Positions 55,915 to 64,000 of a DNA stretch of 64,000 nt are shown here, in pieces. Every line of letters begins with the position of its first letter. Position 1 is the stretch's first letter. The notes under the pieces are model-generated. The model made no database searches. It was not told the origin of the DNA and saw only the letters and a program-made list of their open reading frames with translations. Source of the DNA: Gluconobacter kanchanaburiensis NBRC 103587 (GTDB lineage Bacteria > Pseudomonadota > Alphaproteobacteria > Acetobacterales > Acetobacteraceae); NCBI RefSeq assembly GCF_007988905.1, contig NZ_BJVA01000002.1, positions 186,001 through 250,000 of the forward strand, given 5' to 3'. The position numbers were made by a program, and so were the translations under genes.

Positions 55915-56916
55915 ATGGGCATGAGTAAGAAGGTTTCGCTATCTCCCGCCCCGTTTGAAAGCTATGCCGCCCCCCGTGGTCGCGTTTTCAACTCGTTTCT
56001 GGAAACGGTGGGAGGCACGCCCCTGGTCGCACTACCGCATCTGACCCAGCGCGAGCATCTCAACGGTCGATTGCTGCTCAAGCTTGAGTTTTTCAATCCG
56101 CTCGGCTCCGTCAAAGACCGGATCGGCGTAGCCATGCTACGGGACGCCGAAGCACGTGGCCTGATTACGCCGGGACGCACGGTGCTGATTGAACCAACTT
56201 CCGGCAATACCGGCATTTCGCTGGCCTTCGCGGCTGTGGCACTGGGATACCGGCTGATCGTGACTATGCCGGAAAACGCCTCGACCGAACGGCGCAAGAT
56301 GCTGCGCCTGATGGGAGCGGAAACCGAGTTAACGCCCGCATCCCGTGGCATGGCTGGTGCCATCGAGCGCGCTGAACAGCTCAACCGCACGCTGCCCGAT
56401 GCCTGGATGCCGAGCCAGTTCGAGAACAACGCGAATCCGGCAGTACACGAGGCCACAACAGCGCAGGAAATCTGGGAAGATACGGCAGGCAAGGTCGATA
56501 TGGTCGTCGCCGGCCTGGGAACGGGTGGGACGGCTTCAGGGATCGCTCATGGCCTGAAGAAACATCGTAAATCCATCAAGATCTATGGTGTGGAACCCCG
56601 GGAAAGCGCAGTTCTGCATGGGGATGAGCCGGGTCCGCACGGAATTCAGGGCATTGGACCAGGTTTCGAGCCCGACACACTGGATCTCAAGGCGCTGGAC
56701 GGCGTATTTGAGGTCTCCGAGCAGGAAGCTCTGGTCACTGCGCGGCTATGTGCGGCAGTCGAGGGGATTCCTATCGGCATTTCCTCTGGAGCTGCCCTGT
56801 TTGCCGGGATGGAACTCGCCCGCAAACCCGCAAATCGCGGCAAAACGATCGTGGCCATCGTGCCGTCCTTTGCCGAACGCTACCTGTCTACCCAGCTCTT
56901 TGAAGGACTTGCCTGA
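55915..56916 (+). CDS. cysK: Cysteine synthase (O-acetylserine sulfhydrylase)
   Basis: 333 residues. PLP Lys lies in NPLGSVKDRIGVAML, the substrate loop is EPTSGNTGISLAFAAVA, and the PLP phosphate site is VAGLGTGGTASGIAHGLK. C-terminal GPHGIQGIGPGFEPDTLDLK and IGISSGAALFAG complete the CysK pattern. The enzyme makes L-cysteine from O-acetylserine and sulfide in the cytosol. ATG 55915 and ATG 55921 are both possible. It is about 17 residues longer at the N-terminus than many CysK proteins. Confidence 0.94.
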   Translation: MGMSKKVSLSPAPFESYAAPRGRVFNSFLETVGGTPLVALPHLTQREHLNGRLLLKLEFFNPLGSVKDRIGVAMLRDAEARGLITPGRTVLIEPTSGNTGISLAFAAVALGYRLIVTMPENASTERRKMLRLMGAETELTPASRGMAGAIERAEQLNRTLPDAWMPSQFENNANPAVHEATTAQEIWEDTAGKVDMVVAGLGTGGTASGIAHGLKKHRKSIKIYGVEPRESAVLHGDEPGPHGIQGIGPGFEPDTLDLKALDGVFEVSEQEALVTARLCAAVEGIPIGISSGAALFAGMELARKPANRGKTIVAIVPSFAERYLSTQLFEGLA

Positions 56917-57039
56917 AAGGTATTTATAACTTTTCAATAAAGTTATTTTATTTAACATCTATATGTGTTCGTTATTAAATCAACGCCCTGCTCCGATCTT
57001 TTTCTGAAAGGATCGATGCGGCCGAGAGGAGATGACGTC

Positions 57040-57708
57040 ATGAACCTGTTTTCCGGCCGCCCAACATTTTTCGATCCCGCCTGGACGTCCCAGGGCCTGC
57101 CTGACGCGACACACCAGCGAATTGCAGGCGCCTTTCAGCGTCTCGGACAGCAGGTGGATCTTCTTCTGGTTCCCGGACTGTTTGGCTCAGGTCCCGATCA
57201 CTGGCAGTCCCACTGGGAACAGGCTTACGGCCTCAGGCGCCTTCAGCAAAAAGATTGGGAAAATCCGGTCCCGGAGGATTGGGAGGCGGCCCTTACGAGT
57301 GCTGTAGACGCAGCGTCACGGCCCGTTCTGCTGATCGCCCATAGTCTGGGGGCCGTTCTGACGGCCAGATGGCTGAATGCACATGGAGGCCGTAACGTTG
57401 CGGGGGCTTTTCTCGTCGCTCCGGCGGATGTCGATCAGACAACCCACCCGGATGTGGGGCGCATCCGGAGTTTCAGCCCCCTGCCCACGACACCACTGCC
57501 GGTCCCCTCTGCCGTCGTAGCCAGCAGCAACGATCCGTGGCTCTCGATCAGCCGCGCACGCGAACTGGCCGCAGCCTGGCAGTCAGATTTCGTAAATGCT
57601 GGCGCCACAGGCCATATCGGCAGCAGCGAACCTCTGGGATTATGGGCACATGGCGCGACGGCCCTTCTGGACTTCACCCGCAGAAAACTGCCTCTCCGGA
57701 TGCAGTGA
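57040..57708 (+). CDS. RBBP9/YdeN-family alpha/beta hydrolase
   Basis: 222 residues from ATG 57040 (GAGGAG 9 bases upstream). Family marks: LLVPGLFGSGPDHWQSHWEQ, nucleophile Ser in IAHSLGAVLTARWL, GAFLVAPADVD, ASSNDPWLS (acid region) and the His in AGATGHIGSSE. Small serine hydrolases of this family have few known substrates. It lies 124 bp after cysK on the same strand and is convergent with copA. Confidence 0.85.
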   Translation: MNLFSGRPTFFDPAWTSQGLPDATHQRIAGAFQRLGQQVDLLLVPGLFGSGPDHWQSHWEQAYGLRRLQQKDWENPVPEDWEAALTSAVDAASRPVLLIAHSLGAVLTARWLNAHGGRNVAGAFLVAPADVDQTTHPDVGRIRSFSPLPTTPLPVPSAVVASSNDPWLSISRARELAAAWQSDFVNAGATGHIGSSEPLGLWAHGATALLDFTRRKLPLRMQ

Positions 57709-57729
57709 TCCTGTCCGGAGCACCCTGTT

Positions 57730-60105
57730 TCATCTCTGCCCTGCGAGCGGCTTCCAGCGGTTAAGCAGCAGAGAATTGCTAACGACCGACACCGAGCTCA
57801 TGGCCATGGCAGCCCCTGCTACGATCGGGCTTAACATCCCGAACGCTGCCAGCGGCAAGCCCAGAATGTTGTAGATGAAGGCGAAGAACAGGTTCTGCCT
57901 GATCTTGGACAGCGTAGCGTTGGACAGTGAGATCGCATCCAGAACGCCCATCATCTCGCTTTTCATCAGAACGACATCCGCCGTATCGAGAGCCACGGCA
58001 GAGCCCGCGCCAATAGCGAACCCGACATCGGCAGCAGCCAGAGCCGGCGCGTCGTTGATGCCATCGCCGACCATACCAACCAGACCACCCTGCGCCCGGT
58101 ATTTCGCCACACCATCTGCCTTATGCTCGGGCAGCACGCCAGCGAGATAATCATCCACGCCGACCTGCTTCGCGACGACCGAAGCGGCGCGTTCATTGTC
58201 GCCCGTCAGCATCACGACCCGGATGCCCCGCGCTTTGAGGGCTTTCACGGTCGCCACAGCATCCGCCCGGAGTTCATCAGCCAGTGCGATGATCCCCAGA
58301 AACTGACCGCCCTGCGCTACGGCGATAACGGTATTGCCCTGGCTTTCCAGCGCAGCGACCGGCAGGTCAGACATATCCAGACCACTCGCCTGCATGAAGG
58401 CCGGAGACCCCAGACGGGCTTCCTGTCCGCCAAGCCGGGTCACGACGCCCTTGCCCGGAACCGCCTGAAAATCCTCAGCCACGAAGGACGCGGCCACACC
58501 ATGGCTTTGCGTATAATCCACAATCGCGCGGGCCAGTGGGTGCTCGGAATTATGCTCCAGCGCGTATGCGACACCCAAAAGCATCTCCACGGATACCCCC
58601 GCCGCCGGATGCACCGCAGCGACGGTCGGGCGGCCCTGTGTCAGGGTACCTGTCTTGTCGACAATGAGAGTTTTCAGCTTTTCGGCCCGCTCCAGCGCAT
58701 CGGCGTTACGGAACAGGATGCCGGACTGCGCACCACGTCCCGTCCCAACCATAATGGCGGTCGGCGTGGCCAGACCCAGCGAACACGGACAGGCAATGAC
58801 CAGAACGGACACCGCCGAGACGAGGCTCCAGGTCGCGGAACCCGTCACGGCCCAGCCGATCAGGAAGGTGAGGACGGCAATCCCGATCACGGTCGGGACA
58901 AAAATGCCAGACACACGGTCGGCCAGACGCTGCACATTTGCCTTGGAGCCCTGCGCCTGCTCGACCATTTTCACGATGCGGGACAGCGCCGTATCCGCGC
59001 CCACGCCCGTCGCCCGCACACGCAGCGCGCCGTTGGCGTTCATGGTGCCACCAAAGACCTCGTTGCCCACTTCCTTGAGAAGCGGAACGCTCTCACCCGT
59101 CAGCATGGACTCGTTGACTTCAGAAGAACCCTCGATGATCTCGCCATCCACCGGCACGCTTTCGCCCGGACGCACGACGAAAATATCGCCGACATGCATG
59201 TCGGCGACCGCGCGGTCCACAATCGCGCCGTCACGCTCGACATGCGCGATCTGCGGCTGAAGCTGAAGCAGGCTTTCGATGCCGGCGCTGGTCCTGTTTT
59301 TGGCGCGCGTCTCCATGAGTTTGCCGAGCGAAATCAGCGTGATGATGGACGCACTGGCTTCGAAATAGACATGCTGGTGCAGTCCGAACACCACGACAAC
59401 AGCACTGAACAGCCAGGCAATGGATGTTCCCAGAACAACCAGAACATCCATGTTGGCCGAGCCGCCACGCACGGCGTTCCAGGCCCTGCGATACAGACGC
59501 GCGCCACAGACGAACTGCACGATCGTGGCGAACAGGAACTGCACCGGAACCGGTACGATCATGCGCCCAAAGAACATGCCTATCATTTCTGCGAAGAGCG
59601 GCAGAGACAGGATAAGCGTCAGGATGAAGCGGTTGCGCTCGCGCTTCCAGACGGCCTCGCGCTTGGCCTTCGGGTCTTCGCGCGTTCCCTCGCCTAGTCT
59701 TGTTGCGCCAAAACCGGCCTTTTCGATTTTCCCGATCAGATCTGCCGGTTCGACCACGCCCGGAATGTAATTGATATGCGCGCGCTCCGCCGCGAAATTG
59801 ACGCTGGCCTGCACGGAGGGCTGACGGTTCAGGATCTTTTCGATCCGCGCCGCGCAGGCCGCGCAGGTCATGCCCGACAGCGACAGGTCGAGGCTCTGCT
59901 CGTCCACAGAGAAGCCCGCACGACGCACGGCCGCCACGACGCTTTCCACTGAGGACGCCGTATTTTCAAAAGCAACCTGTGCGCGTTCGGAAGCGAAATT
60001 GACAGTCGCCTTCACGCCCTCCTGACGGTTGAGGACTTTTTCAACTCGGGCGGCACAGGCAGCGCAGGTCATACCACCGACGGGGAAACTGATCGTTTCT
60101 GACAT
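57730..60105 (-). CDS. copA: CopA, copper-exporting P1B-type ATPase
   Basis: 791 residues. Two N-terminal heavy-metal domains, each GMTCAACAAR (about residues 8-75 and 77-145), eight membrane helices with the Cu+ site CPC in VIACPCSLGLATPTA, the phosphorylation motif DKTGTLTQG, the HP motif in NSEHPLARAI and the hinge MVGDGINDAPALAAADVG. It pumps Cu+ from the cytosol to the periplasm, where the multicopper oxidase encoded by the divergent cluster can oxidise it. ATG 60105 is preferred; the frame extends to 60153 without a start signal. Confidence 0.96.
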   Translation of the reverse strand: MSETISFPVGGMTCAACAARVEKVLNRQEGVKATVNFASERAQVAFENTASSVESVVAAVRRAGFSVDEQSLDLSLSGMTCAACAARIEKILNRQPSVQASVNFAAERAHINYIPGVVEPADLIGKIEKAGFGATRLGEGTREDPKAKREAVWKRERNRFILTLILSLPLFAEMIGMFFGRMIVPVPVQFLFATIVQFVCGARLYRRAWNAVRGGSANMDVLVVLGTSIAWLFSAVVVVFGLHQHVYFEASASIITLISLGKLMETRAKNRTSAGIESLLQLQPQIAHVERDGAIVDRAVADMHVGDIFVVRPGESVPVDGEIIEGSSEVNESMLTGESVPLLKEVGNEVFGGTMNANGALRVRATGVGADTALSRIVKMVEQAQGSKANVQRLADRVSGIFVPTVIGIAVLTFLIGWAVTGSATWSLVSAVSVLVIACPCSLGLATPTAIMVGTGRGAQSGILFRNADALERAEKLKTLIVDKTGTLTQGRPTVAAVHPAAGVSVEMLLGVAYALEHNSEHPLARAIVDYTQSHGVAASFVAEDFQAVPGKGVVTRLGGQEARLGSPAFMQASGLDMSDLPVAALESQGNTVIAVAQGGQFLGIIALADELRADAVATVKALKARGIRVVMLTGDNERAASVVAKQVGVDDYLAGVLPEHKADGVAKYRAQGGLVGMVGDGINDAPALAAADVGFAIGAGSAVALDTADVVLMKSEMMGVLDAISLSNATLSKIRQNLFFAFIYNILGLPLAAFGMLSPIVAGAAMAMSSVSVVSNSLLLNRWKPLAGQR

Positions 60106-60158
60106 CTGAAGATAGCTCCTGTCGGCTGGGAGAATTCTGCAAGGATCTCGCAAGAGAT

Positions 60159-60175
60159 ATACCCCTCCACCCTAT
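60159..60175. promoter_or_regulatory. C-tract element upstream of the copA ATPase gene
   Basis: ATACCCCTCCACCCTAT sits 54 bp upstream of the copA start. Read from the other strand it shares GGTGG-GGGGTATAT with 60397-60410. Similar T-A-C-C-C-C words make up the operators of CsoR-type copper repressors; the assignment is by resemblance only. Confidence 0.45.
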
Positions 60176-60214
60176 TTTTCAAGCATGAAAAGCTGTCAAA
60201 GCCGCACGATGAAC

Positions 60215-60360
60215 CAGCCTGACAAAGATGGTATCCGGAAGCCGGAAAAGAAGAGCCCTTGCCACAGCGAGCCTCTGATGTGCACCGGAAGAGAGCACGT
60301 CCCCCAGTCGGCGATGTCGTCCAGGCGGTCTGATAACGTACCAGATTGACGGTCCCGTGC
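60215..60360 (-). pseudogene. Frameshifted fragment of an ABC transporter ATPase domain
   Basis: Read leftward from 60360, one frame gives SDRLDDIADWG and, after a one-base shift at a run of five G, the next frame gives DVLSSGAHQRLAVARALLFR, then LPDTIFV. Together they spell the signature region of SbmA/YddA-like ABC transporters (expected DW..VLS.GE.QRLA.ARALL..PD), with the catalytic-region Glu replaced by Ala. The rest of the gene is gone. The fragment lies inside the copA / copper-cluster promoter region. Confidence 0.6.
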
Positions 60361-60396
60361 GCGTTCCGCTTGGAACAGACAGCCAGCTCTTATATT

Positions 60397-60410
60397 GAGG
60401 TGGGGTATAT
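60397..60410. promoter_or_regulatory. Second C/G-tract element in the copper promoter region
   Basis: GAGGTGGGGTATAT is the inverted counterpart of the element at 60159-60175 and lies 141 bp upstream of the Cys/His-rich protein start. Confidence 0.4.
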
Positions 60411-60471
60411 ATTTTTACATCCAGTCCGGAACAAGTTCGGCCGGTTTTTCCTTCGCCAAAAAACTCTTTCC

Positions 60472-60492
60472 CTATCCCCCTGCCGGGTATAG
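60472..60492. promoter_or_regulatory. Palindromic C-tract operator candidate (CsoR-like)
   Basis: The sequence reads CTATCCC...GGGTATAG, an imperfect inverted repeat with the C-tract/G-tract core typical of CsoR/RcnR operators, 58 bp before the first gene of the copper cluster. No csoR gene is in the window, so the regulator would be encoded elsewhere. Confidence 0.5.
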
Positions 60493-60550
60493 AATTCTAC
60501 CGGATTCAGCGGCCCTGGTGCCCTGTTTCTTATTTTTGCTGGGATTTCTG

Positions 60551-60946
60551 ATGCTCAGGACACATGCCCGGATCTGGATCGGCCTGCTGGCCTGCCTGCT
60601 GATGCAGGTCGGGCTGATGTTGGGTGCGTCCACCGCGCAGGCCACAACGCAGACCCAGCCTCCCCACCATATGATGATGCATCACATGGCGCACCATCAG
60701 AACGCCGACATGGCCGATTGCTGCACAGCGACAGCATTGCATGCGGTTCCCCATTCGCAGCCGTCTTCCGGTGGCTGCTGCCATACGCATGCGGTCTCGA
60801 CGGAGCCGATGCTGACGCTGACCTCCGTTCATCCGTCCGCTCCTGACCGTACGGGGTCCAATGTGTTTGCGCCTCGCGCACACGACCGTTTCAGCGGCAA
60901 GGACTGGATCCCCGCCTCCCCACCTCCCAGAACCCGCGCGATCTGA
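60551..60946 (+). CDS. Exported Cys/His/Met-rich protein of the copper cluster
   Basis: 131 residues from ATG 60551. A signal peptide (IWIGLLACLLMQVGLMLGAS, cleavage after AQA) is followed by QPPHHMMMHHMAHHQNADM, a CC pair (MADCCTATA), and a second CC pair (SGGCCHTHA). The combination of His, Met and paired Cys strongly suggests periplasmic copper binding, as in small proteins preceding copAB genes. The longer frame upstream of 60551 lies across the promoter region and is not taken. It is followed after 86 bp by the multicopper oxidase gene. Confidence 0.75.
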   Translation: MLRTHARIWIGLLACLLMQVGLMLGASTAQATTQTQPPHHMMMHHMAHHQNADMADCCTATALHAVPHSQPSSGGCCHTHAVSTEPMLTLTSVHPSAPDRTGSNVFAPRAHDRFSGKDWIPASPPPRTRAI

Positions 60947-61032
60947 CACACGCCTGACGGCGTGGACCCGTCCTGCTGCCCGGAATGGGCATTCAGGGCC
61001 TGATCCTTAGTCATTTTCGCGGATTTCTCCTC

Positions 61033-62841
61033 ATGACCTTTCCGTCCCGCTTCCGCGGCGGCGTGACACGACGGCGTTTCGTGACAGGAATCGGCGCAGG
61101 CAGCCTATTGGCAGCCCTGCCCCGGACCTCACATGCGCTCTCTTCCACGGCCGTCCCTCTCAGGGCCTCCTCGGGAATTATACCCCCCCACCCCTCTGAC
61201 CGGTGGGATATGAAAGTGGGCCACACGCGCATTTCGCTCGATGGCAAGACCATGCACGCCCCGACCGTCGGCAGCACGGTGCCCGGCCCGATCCTGCGCT
61301 TCAGACAGGGCGATACCGTCAGTATCAACGTGACCAACACGTTGGATGAACCGACCTCGATCCACTGGCACGGCATCCGCACGCCCGCGAACATGGACGG
61401 TGTCCCGGGGTTGAGCTTCGGTGGCATCGCCCCCGGCGAGACCTTCACCTACCGCTTCAAACTCCATCAGAGCGGCACCTACTGGTATCACAGCCATTCA
61501 GGGATGCAGGAAGCGATGGGCCTGTATGGTGCGATGGTCATCGACCCGCGCCACCCGGACCCGAACGCCTGCGACCGCGATTACGTCATTTTCCTCGCCG
61601 AATGGACGGATGTCATGCCCCATGACATCATCAGCAACCTCAAGATGCAGGACGATTATTACGTCTTCCGCCAGCGCACGGCGGCGTCTTTCCCGAAAGA
61701 AGCGCGCGAGGCCGGAAGTGCGGGTGCGGCCCTCGCGGACCGTCTGGCCTGGTCGAAAATGCGCATGGCCGCGACCGACATCGCGGACGTCTCGGGCGCG
61801 ATCTACACCTACACGCTGAACGGGCACGCCCCGGACATGAACTGGAGCGGCCTGTTCAGGCCCGGCGAAAAAGTGCGCCTGCGTTTCATCAACGGCTCGA
61901 CCATGACGTTCTTCGATGTCCAGATTCCAGGACTCGAAATGCTGGTCGTGCAGGCGGACGGCAACGATATCGAACCTGTTCCCGTGGACGAGTTCCGCAT
62001 CGGCGTGGCGGAAACCTATGACGTGATCGTCCAGCCGAAGGACGACCGCGCCTATGCCATTTTCGCCCAGAGCGAGGACCGCACCGGCTACGCAAGCGGG
62101 ACCCTCGCCCCCCACGAGAGCATGATTGCGCCTATCCCGCCGATGGACCCGCGCCCGGCCCGCACCATGGTGGATATGGGCATGGGGAACATGAAGCCCG
62201 GAGAAAGCATGAAGGACATGGATATGTCCGCAGACATGTCGGGCATGAAAATGAATGGCGACATGGCCGGGATGGACATGCACGGCATGGATATGAGCCA
62301 CATGGCCATGCCGAAAATGGAAGTGAACGATCCCGGCCCGCCGCCCATCAATGTCGAAAACCAGATGCGCGCCATGATGCCGATCGACCGCACCGGCAGC
62401 CCCGGTGACGGGCTGGAAAACAACGGCCGCCGCGTCCTGAACTACAGACAGCTCCGCGCCACACGCCCGGGAGCGGACCTGCGACCGCCAACGCGGGAAA
62501 TCATCCTCCATCTGACCGGCAATATGGAGCGGTATATCTGGGGCATGAACGGCCGGAAGTTCTCGGAATCCGGCCCGATCCGCCTCAAGCTTGGCGAACG
62601 TGTGCGCTTCACGCTCATCAACGACACCATGATGGAACATCCGATCCATCTGCACGGTCTGTGGAGCGAACTGGAAAACGGTCAGGGCGACTACCGCCCG
62701 TACAAACACACCGTCATTTCCCAGCCGGGTTCGAAGCTGAGCTATCTCGTGACAGCCGATACCCCTGGCATGTGGGCGTATCACTGCCACTTACTATACC
62801 ACATGGATCTGGGCATGTTCCGCACGGTGATCGTGACATGA
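61033..62841 (+). CDS. copA: CopA/PcoA-type multicopper oxidase (copper resistance)
   Basis: 602 residues. A Tat signal (TRRRFVTGIGAGSLLAALP) sends the folded enzyme to the periplasm. Copper ligand motifs: SIHWHGIR, YWYHSHSG, EHPIHLHGLW and YHCHLLYHMDLGMF (type 1 His-Cys-His with axial Met). Between them a Met-rich loop (about 62167-62325, repeats such as MSGMKMNGDMAGMDMHGMDM) marks the PcoA/CopA subfamily that oxidises Cu+ to Cu2+. ATG 61033 is chosen as the start of the Tat signal. The stop overlaps the copB start (ATGA). The same symbol is used historically for the ATPase, which is a different protein. Confidence 0.94.
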   Translation: MTFPSRFRGGVTRRRFVTGIGAGSLLAALPRTSHALSSTAVPLRASSGIIPPHPSDRWDMKVGHTRISLDGKTMHAPTVGSTVPGPILRFRQGDTVSINVTNTLDEPTSIHWHGIRTPANMDGVPGLSFGGIAPGETFTYRFKLHQSGTYWYHSHSGMQEAMGLYGAMVIDPRHPDPNACDRDYVIFLAEWTDVMPHDIISNLKMQDDYYVFRQRTAASFPKEAREAGSAGAALADRLAWSKMRMAATDIADVSGAIYTYTLNGHAPDMNWSGLFRPGEKVRLRFINGSTMTFFDVQIPGLEMLVVQADGNDIEPVPVDEFRIGVAETYDVIVQPKDDRAYAIFAQSEDRTGYASGTLAPHESMIAPIPPMDPRPARTMVDMGMGNMKPGESMKDMDMSADMSGMKMNGDMAGMDMHGMDMSHMAMPKMEVNDPGPPPINVENQMRAMMPIDRTGSPGDGLENNGRRVLNYRQLRATRPGADLRPPTREIILHLTGNMERYIWGMNGRKFSESGPIRLKLGERVRFTLINDTMMEHPIHLHGLWSELENGQGDYRPYKHTVISQPGSKLSYLVTADTPGMWAYHCHLLYHMDLGMFRTVIVT

Positions 62842-63629
62842 AACACGCCCTTTCCCCCGCAGTTCTGGCCCTTGCAACTCTGTCATTCCTCGCGCTGGCA
62901 TCCGGCACGGCCCGCGCCGACCAGACGGTCTATCACGCCGCCGATGCGCCGGAGGCGACCCCGGTCGTCTATATCGGTAACATCAAACCCGCCATGGATC
63001 AGGGCACCTGGCTGCACGGCATCTTCAACCAGTTTGAAGGTCGATATGCACCCGGCGGCACCGATTTCCGCTGGGATGGCGAAGCCTGGTTCGGCGGTGA
63101 CTACAACAAGATCTGGCTGAAATCCGAAGGCACGCTGGAAAAAGGGCGCATGAGCGATGGCGACCATGAACTGCTCTATACGCGCTCCATCTCGTCCTAT
63201 TGGAACCTTCAGGGCGGCGTACGAATGGACCTCGATGACGGCCCGACCCGCACCTGGGGCGCGTTCGGCATTCAGGGTCTGGCGCTATACGAGTTCGAGT
63301 TCGAGGCCACGGCCTATGTCAGCGATCGCGGACGTTTCGCCACCCGCGTGGAAGGTTCTTACGACTTCCTGCTGACCAACCGTCTGATCCTTCAGCCGCA
63401 GGCCGAGTTCAATTTCTACACGAAATCCGATGTGGGACGTCAGGCTGGCGCCGGCCTGTCGGATGTCGATGCAGGTCTGCGCCTGCGATACGAACTCTGG
63501 CGGAAATTCGCGCCCTACATAGCCGTGACCTACTCCGGATATCTCACTCAGGCCCGCCGGATCGCCCGTGACCAGCACGACGACACCGGCTCCGTCCGCT
63601 TCAGTCTCGGCGTCCGAAGCTGGTTCTGA
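62838..63629 (+). CDS. copB: CopB, outer-membrane copper resistance protein
   Basis: 263 residues. Signal peptide (AVLALATLSFLALASGTARA), then the CopB barrel: FNQFEGRYAPGGTDFRWDGE, AWFGGDYNKIWLKSEGT, RSISSYWNLQGGVRMDLDD, LQPQAEFNFYTKSD and the C-terminal Phe in GVRSWF. CopB family proteins sit in the outer membrane and lower copper entry. The Met/His-rich N-terminal region of Pseudomonas CopB is missing here; the separate Met-rich proteins nearby may supply it. Coupled to copA by a 4-base overlap. Confidence 0.93.
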   Translation: MKHALSPAVLALATLSFLALASGTARADQTVYHAADAPEATPVVYIGNIKPAMDQGTWLHGIFNQFEGRYAPGGTDFRWDGEAWFGGDYNKIWLKSEGTLEKGRMSDGDHELLYTRSISSYWNLQGGVRMDLDDGPTRTWGAFGIQGLALYEFEFEATAYVSDRGRFATRVEGSYDFLLTNRLILQPQAEFNFYTKSDVGRQAGAGLSDVDAGLRLRYELWRKFAPYIAVTYSGYLTQARRIARDQHDDTGSVRFSLGVRSWF

Positions 63630-63670
63630 TCATCGATTTTCCATTCAAACAAAACCGGAAGCCCGACATC

Positions 63671-63988
63671 ATGCGCAAGATTTTACTCGTACTGACCGCC
63701 CTTCTCACCACCAGCACAGCTTACGCCGATCCGTCTATGTCTGGCATGGACATGAGCCATATGAATATGGGCGGCAAAAGCCCCATGACCATGTCCTCCC
63801 CCAAAACACAGGACCCGATGGCCGGACTAAACATGAATCAACAGATGGCCCTGTGTGCGCATCTTGAGAAGCTCAACAAACAGAACAGTCCGCTGACGCC
63901 GAAAATGAAGCAGCAGCGCGCCGCCTGTCAAAAAATGAACATGGGCATGACGAACCAGTCTGCACCAAGCGAAACGCTGGACCGCTGA
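63671..63988 (+). CDS. Small exported Met-rich protein
   Basis: 105 residues. Signal peptide (MRKILLVLTALLTTSTAYA) and a Met-rich N-terminal part (DPSMSGMDMSHMNMGGKSPM), then a helical region with two Cys (LCAHLEK, RAACQKM). The MDMSHMNM spelling repeats that of the Met-rich loop of the multicopper oxidase. A periplasmic Cu+ chaperone or buffer role is inferred. It is 41 bp after copB and is the last gene before the window ends. Confidence 0.8.
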   Translation: MRKILLVLTALLTTSTAYADPSMSGMDMSHMNMGGKSPMTMSSPKTQDPMAGLNMNQQMALCAHLEKLNKQNSPLTPKMKQQRAACQKMNMGMTNQSAPSETLDR

Positions 63989-64000
63989 GCGCGCAGGCTT

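Noticed and set aside
61170-61200. C-rich tract inside the multicopper oxidase gene resembling the copper operator word
   Set aside because: It encodes an ordinary Pro-rich linker (IIPPHPS) in a conserved gene, so codon use explains it.

Overview
The window looks like an acetic acid bacterium chromosome (Acetobacteraceae, most likely Gluconobacter). This is inferred from gene content: hopanoid genes, GcrA, an alphaproteobacterial DksA with few zinc cysteines, single-domain FlgJ, AddAB, and GC-rich codon use that produces very long antisense ORFs. No species marker is present, so the genus is an inference.

Layout. 1-2.9 kb: hopanoid side-chain and transport genes (hpnI partial, hpnM, divergent hpnH). 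3-4.3 kb: CorC/HlyC-type membrane protein. 4.3-6.2 kb: flagellar operon flgI-flgJ-flgN-like. 6.4 kb: dksA. 6.9-14.1 kb: an AT-richer integrated element in the 3' half of a tRNA-Thr(GGT) gene, bounded by 60-bp direct repeats spaced 7,125 bp apart. It carries a tyrosine integrase, a serine recombinase, an AEP-type primase, an SF3-type helicase, an iteron-rich candidate origin, a looped leader structure that may be an RNA switch, and two unknown proteins. No capsid, conjugation or repressor gene was seen. Beyond the right repeat lies a decayed copy of the integrase 5' region, which implies repeated integration at this tRNA.

14.3-25 kb: gcrA, rnd, trxA, then a coupled tsaE-addB-addA cluster, and a GT4 glycosyltransferase. 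25-30 kb: TrxR-like ferredoxin-NADP reductase, D-amino-acid dehydrogenase, a large orphan glycosyltransferase-like protein, and a His/Lys-rich exported protein. 30-36 kb: bipA, queF, an AAC(3)-family acetyltransferase, and a TonB-dependent siderophore receptor with a Fur-like box. 36-47 kb: flavin reductase, BBP2-type porin, aldo/keto reductase, a large soluble hybrid histidine kinase, a sugar MFS transporter, a Pmp3/YqaE peptide and an exported glucoamylase-like enzyme. 46.7-55.3 kb: a Dpp/Opp-type ABC transporter without a binding protein, followed by xdhABC on the same strand. 55.9-57.7 kb: cysK and a small hydrolase. 57.7-64 kb: a copper-handling region with the CopA P-type ATPase facing a cluster of a Cys/His-rich exported protein, a multicopper oxidase, CopB and a Met-rich exported protein. 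C-tract palindromes sit in the intervening promoter region, which also hides a frameshifted ABC-transporter remnant.

The strongest candidate for something undescribed is the 7.1-kb element at tRNA-Thr: a compact, apparently self-replicating satellite- or plasmid-like island whose replication operon may be controlled by RNA rather than by a protein repressor.
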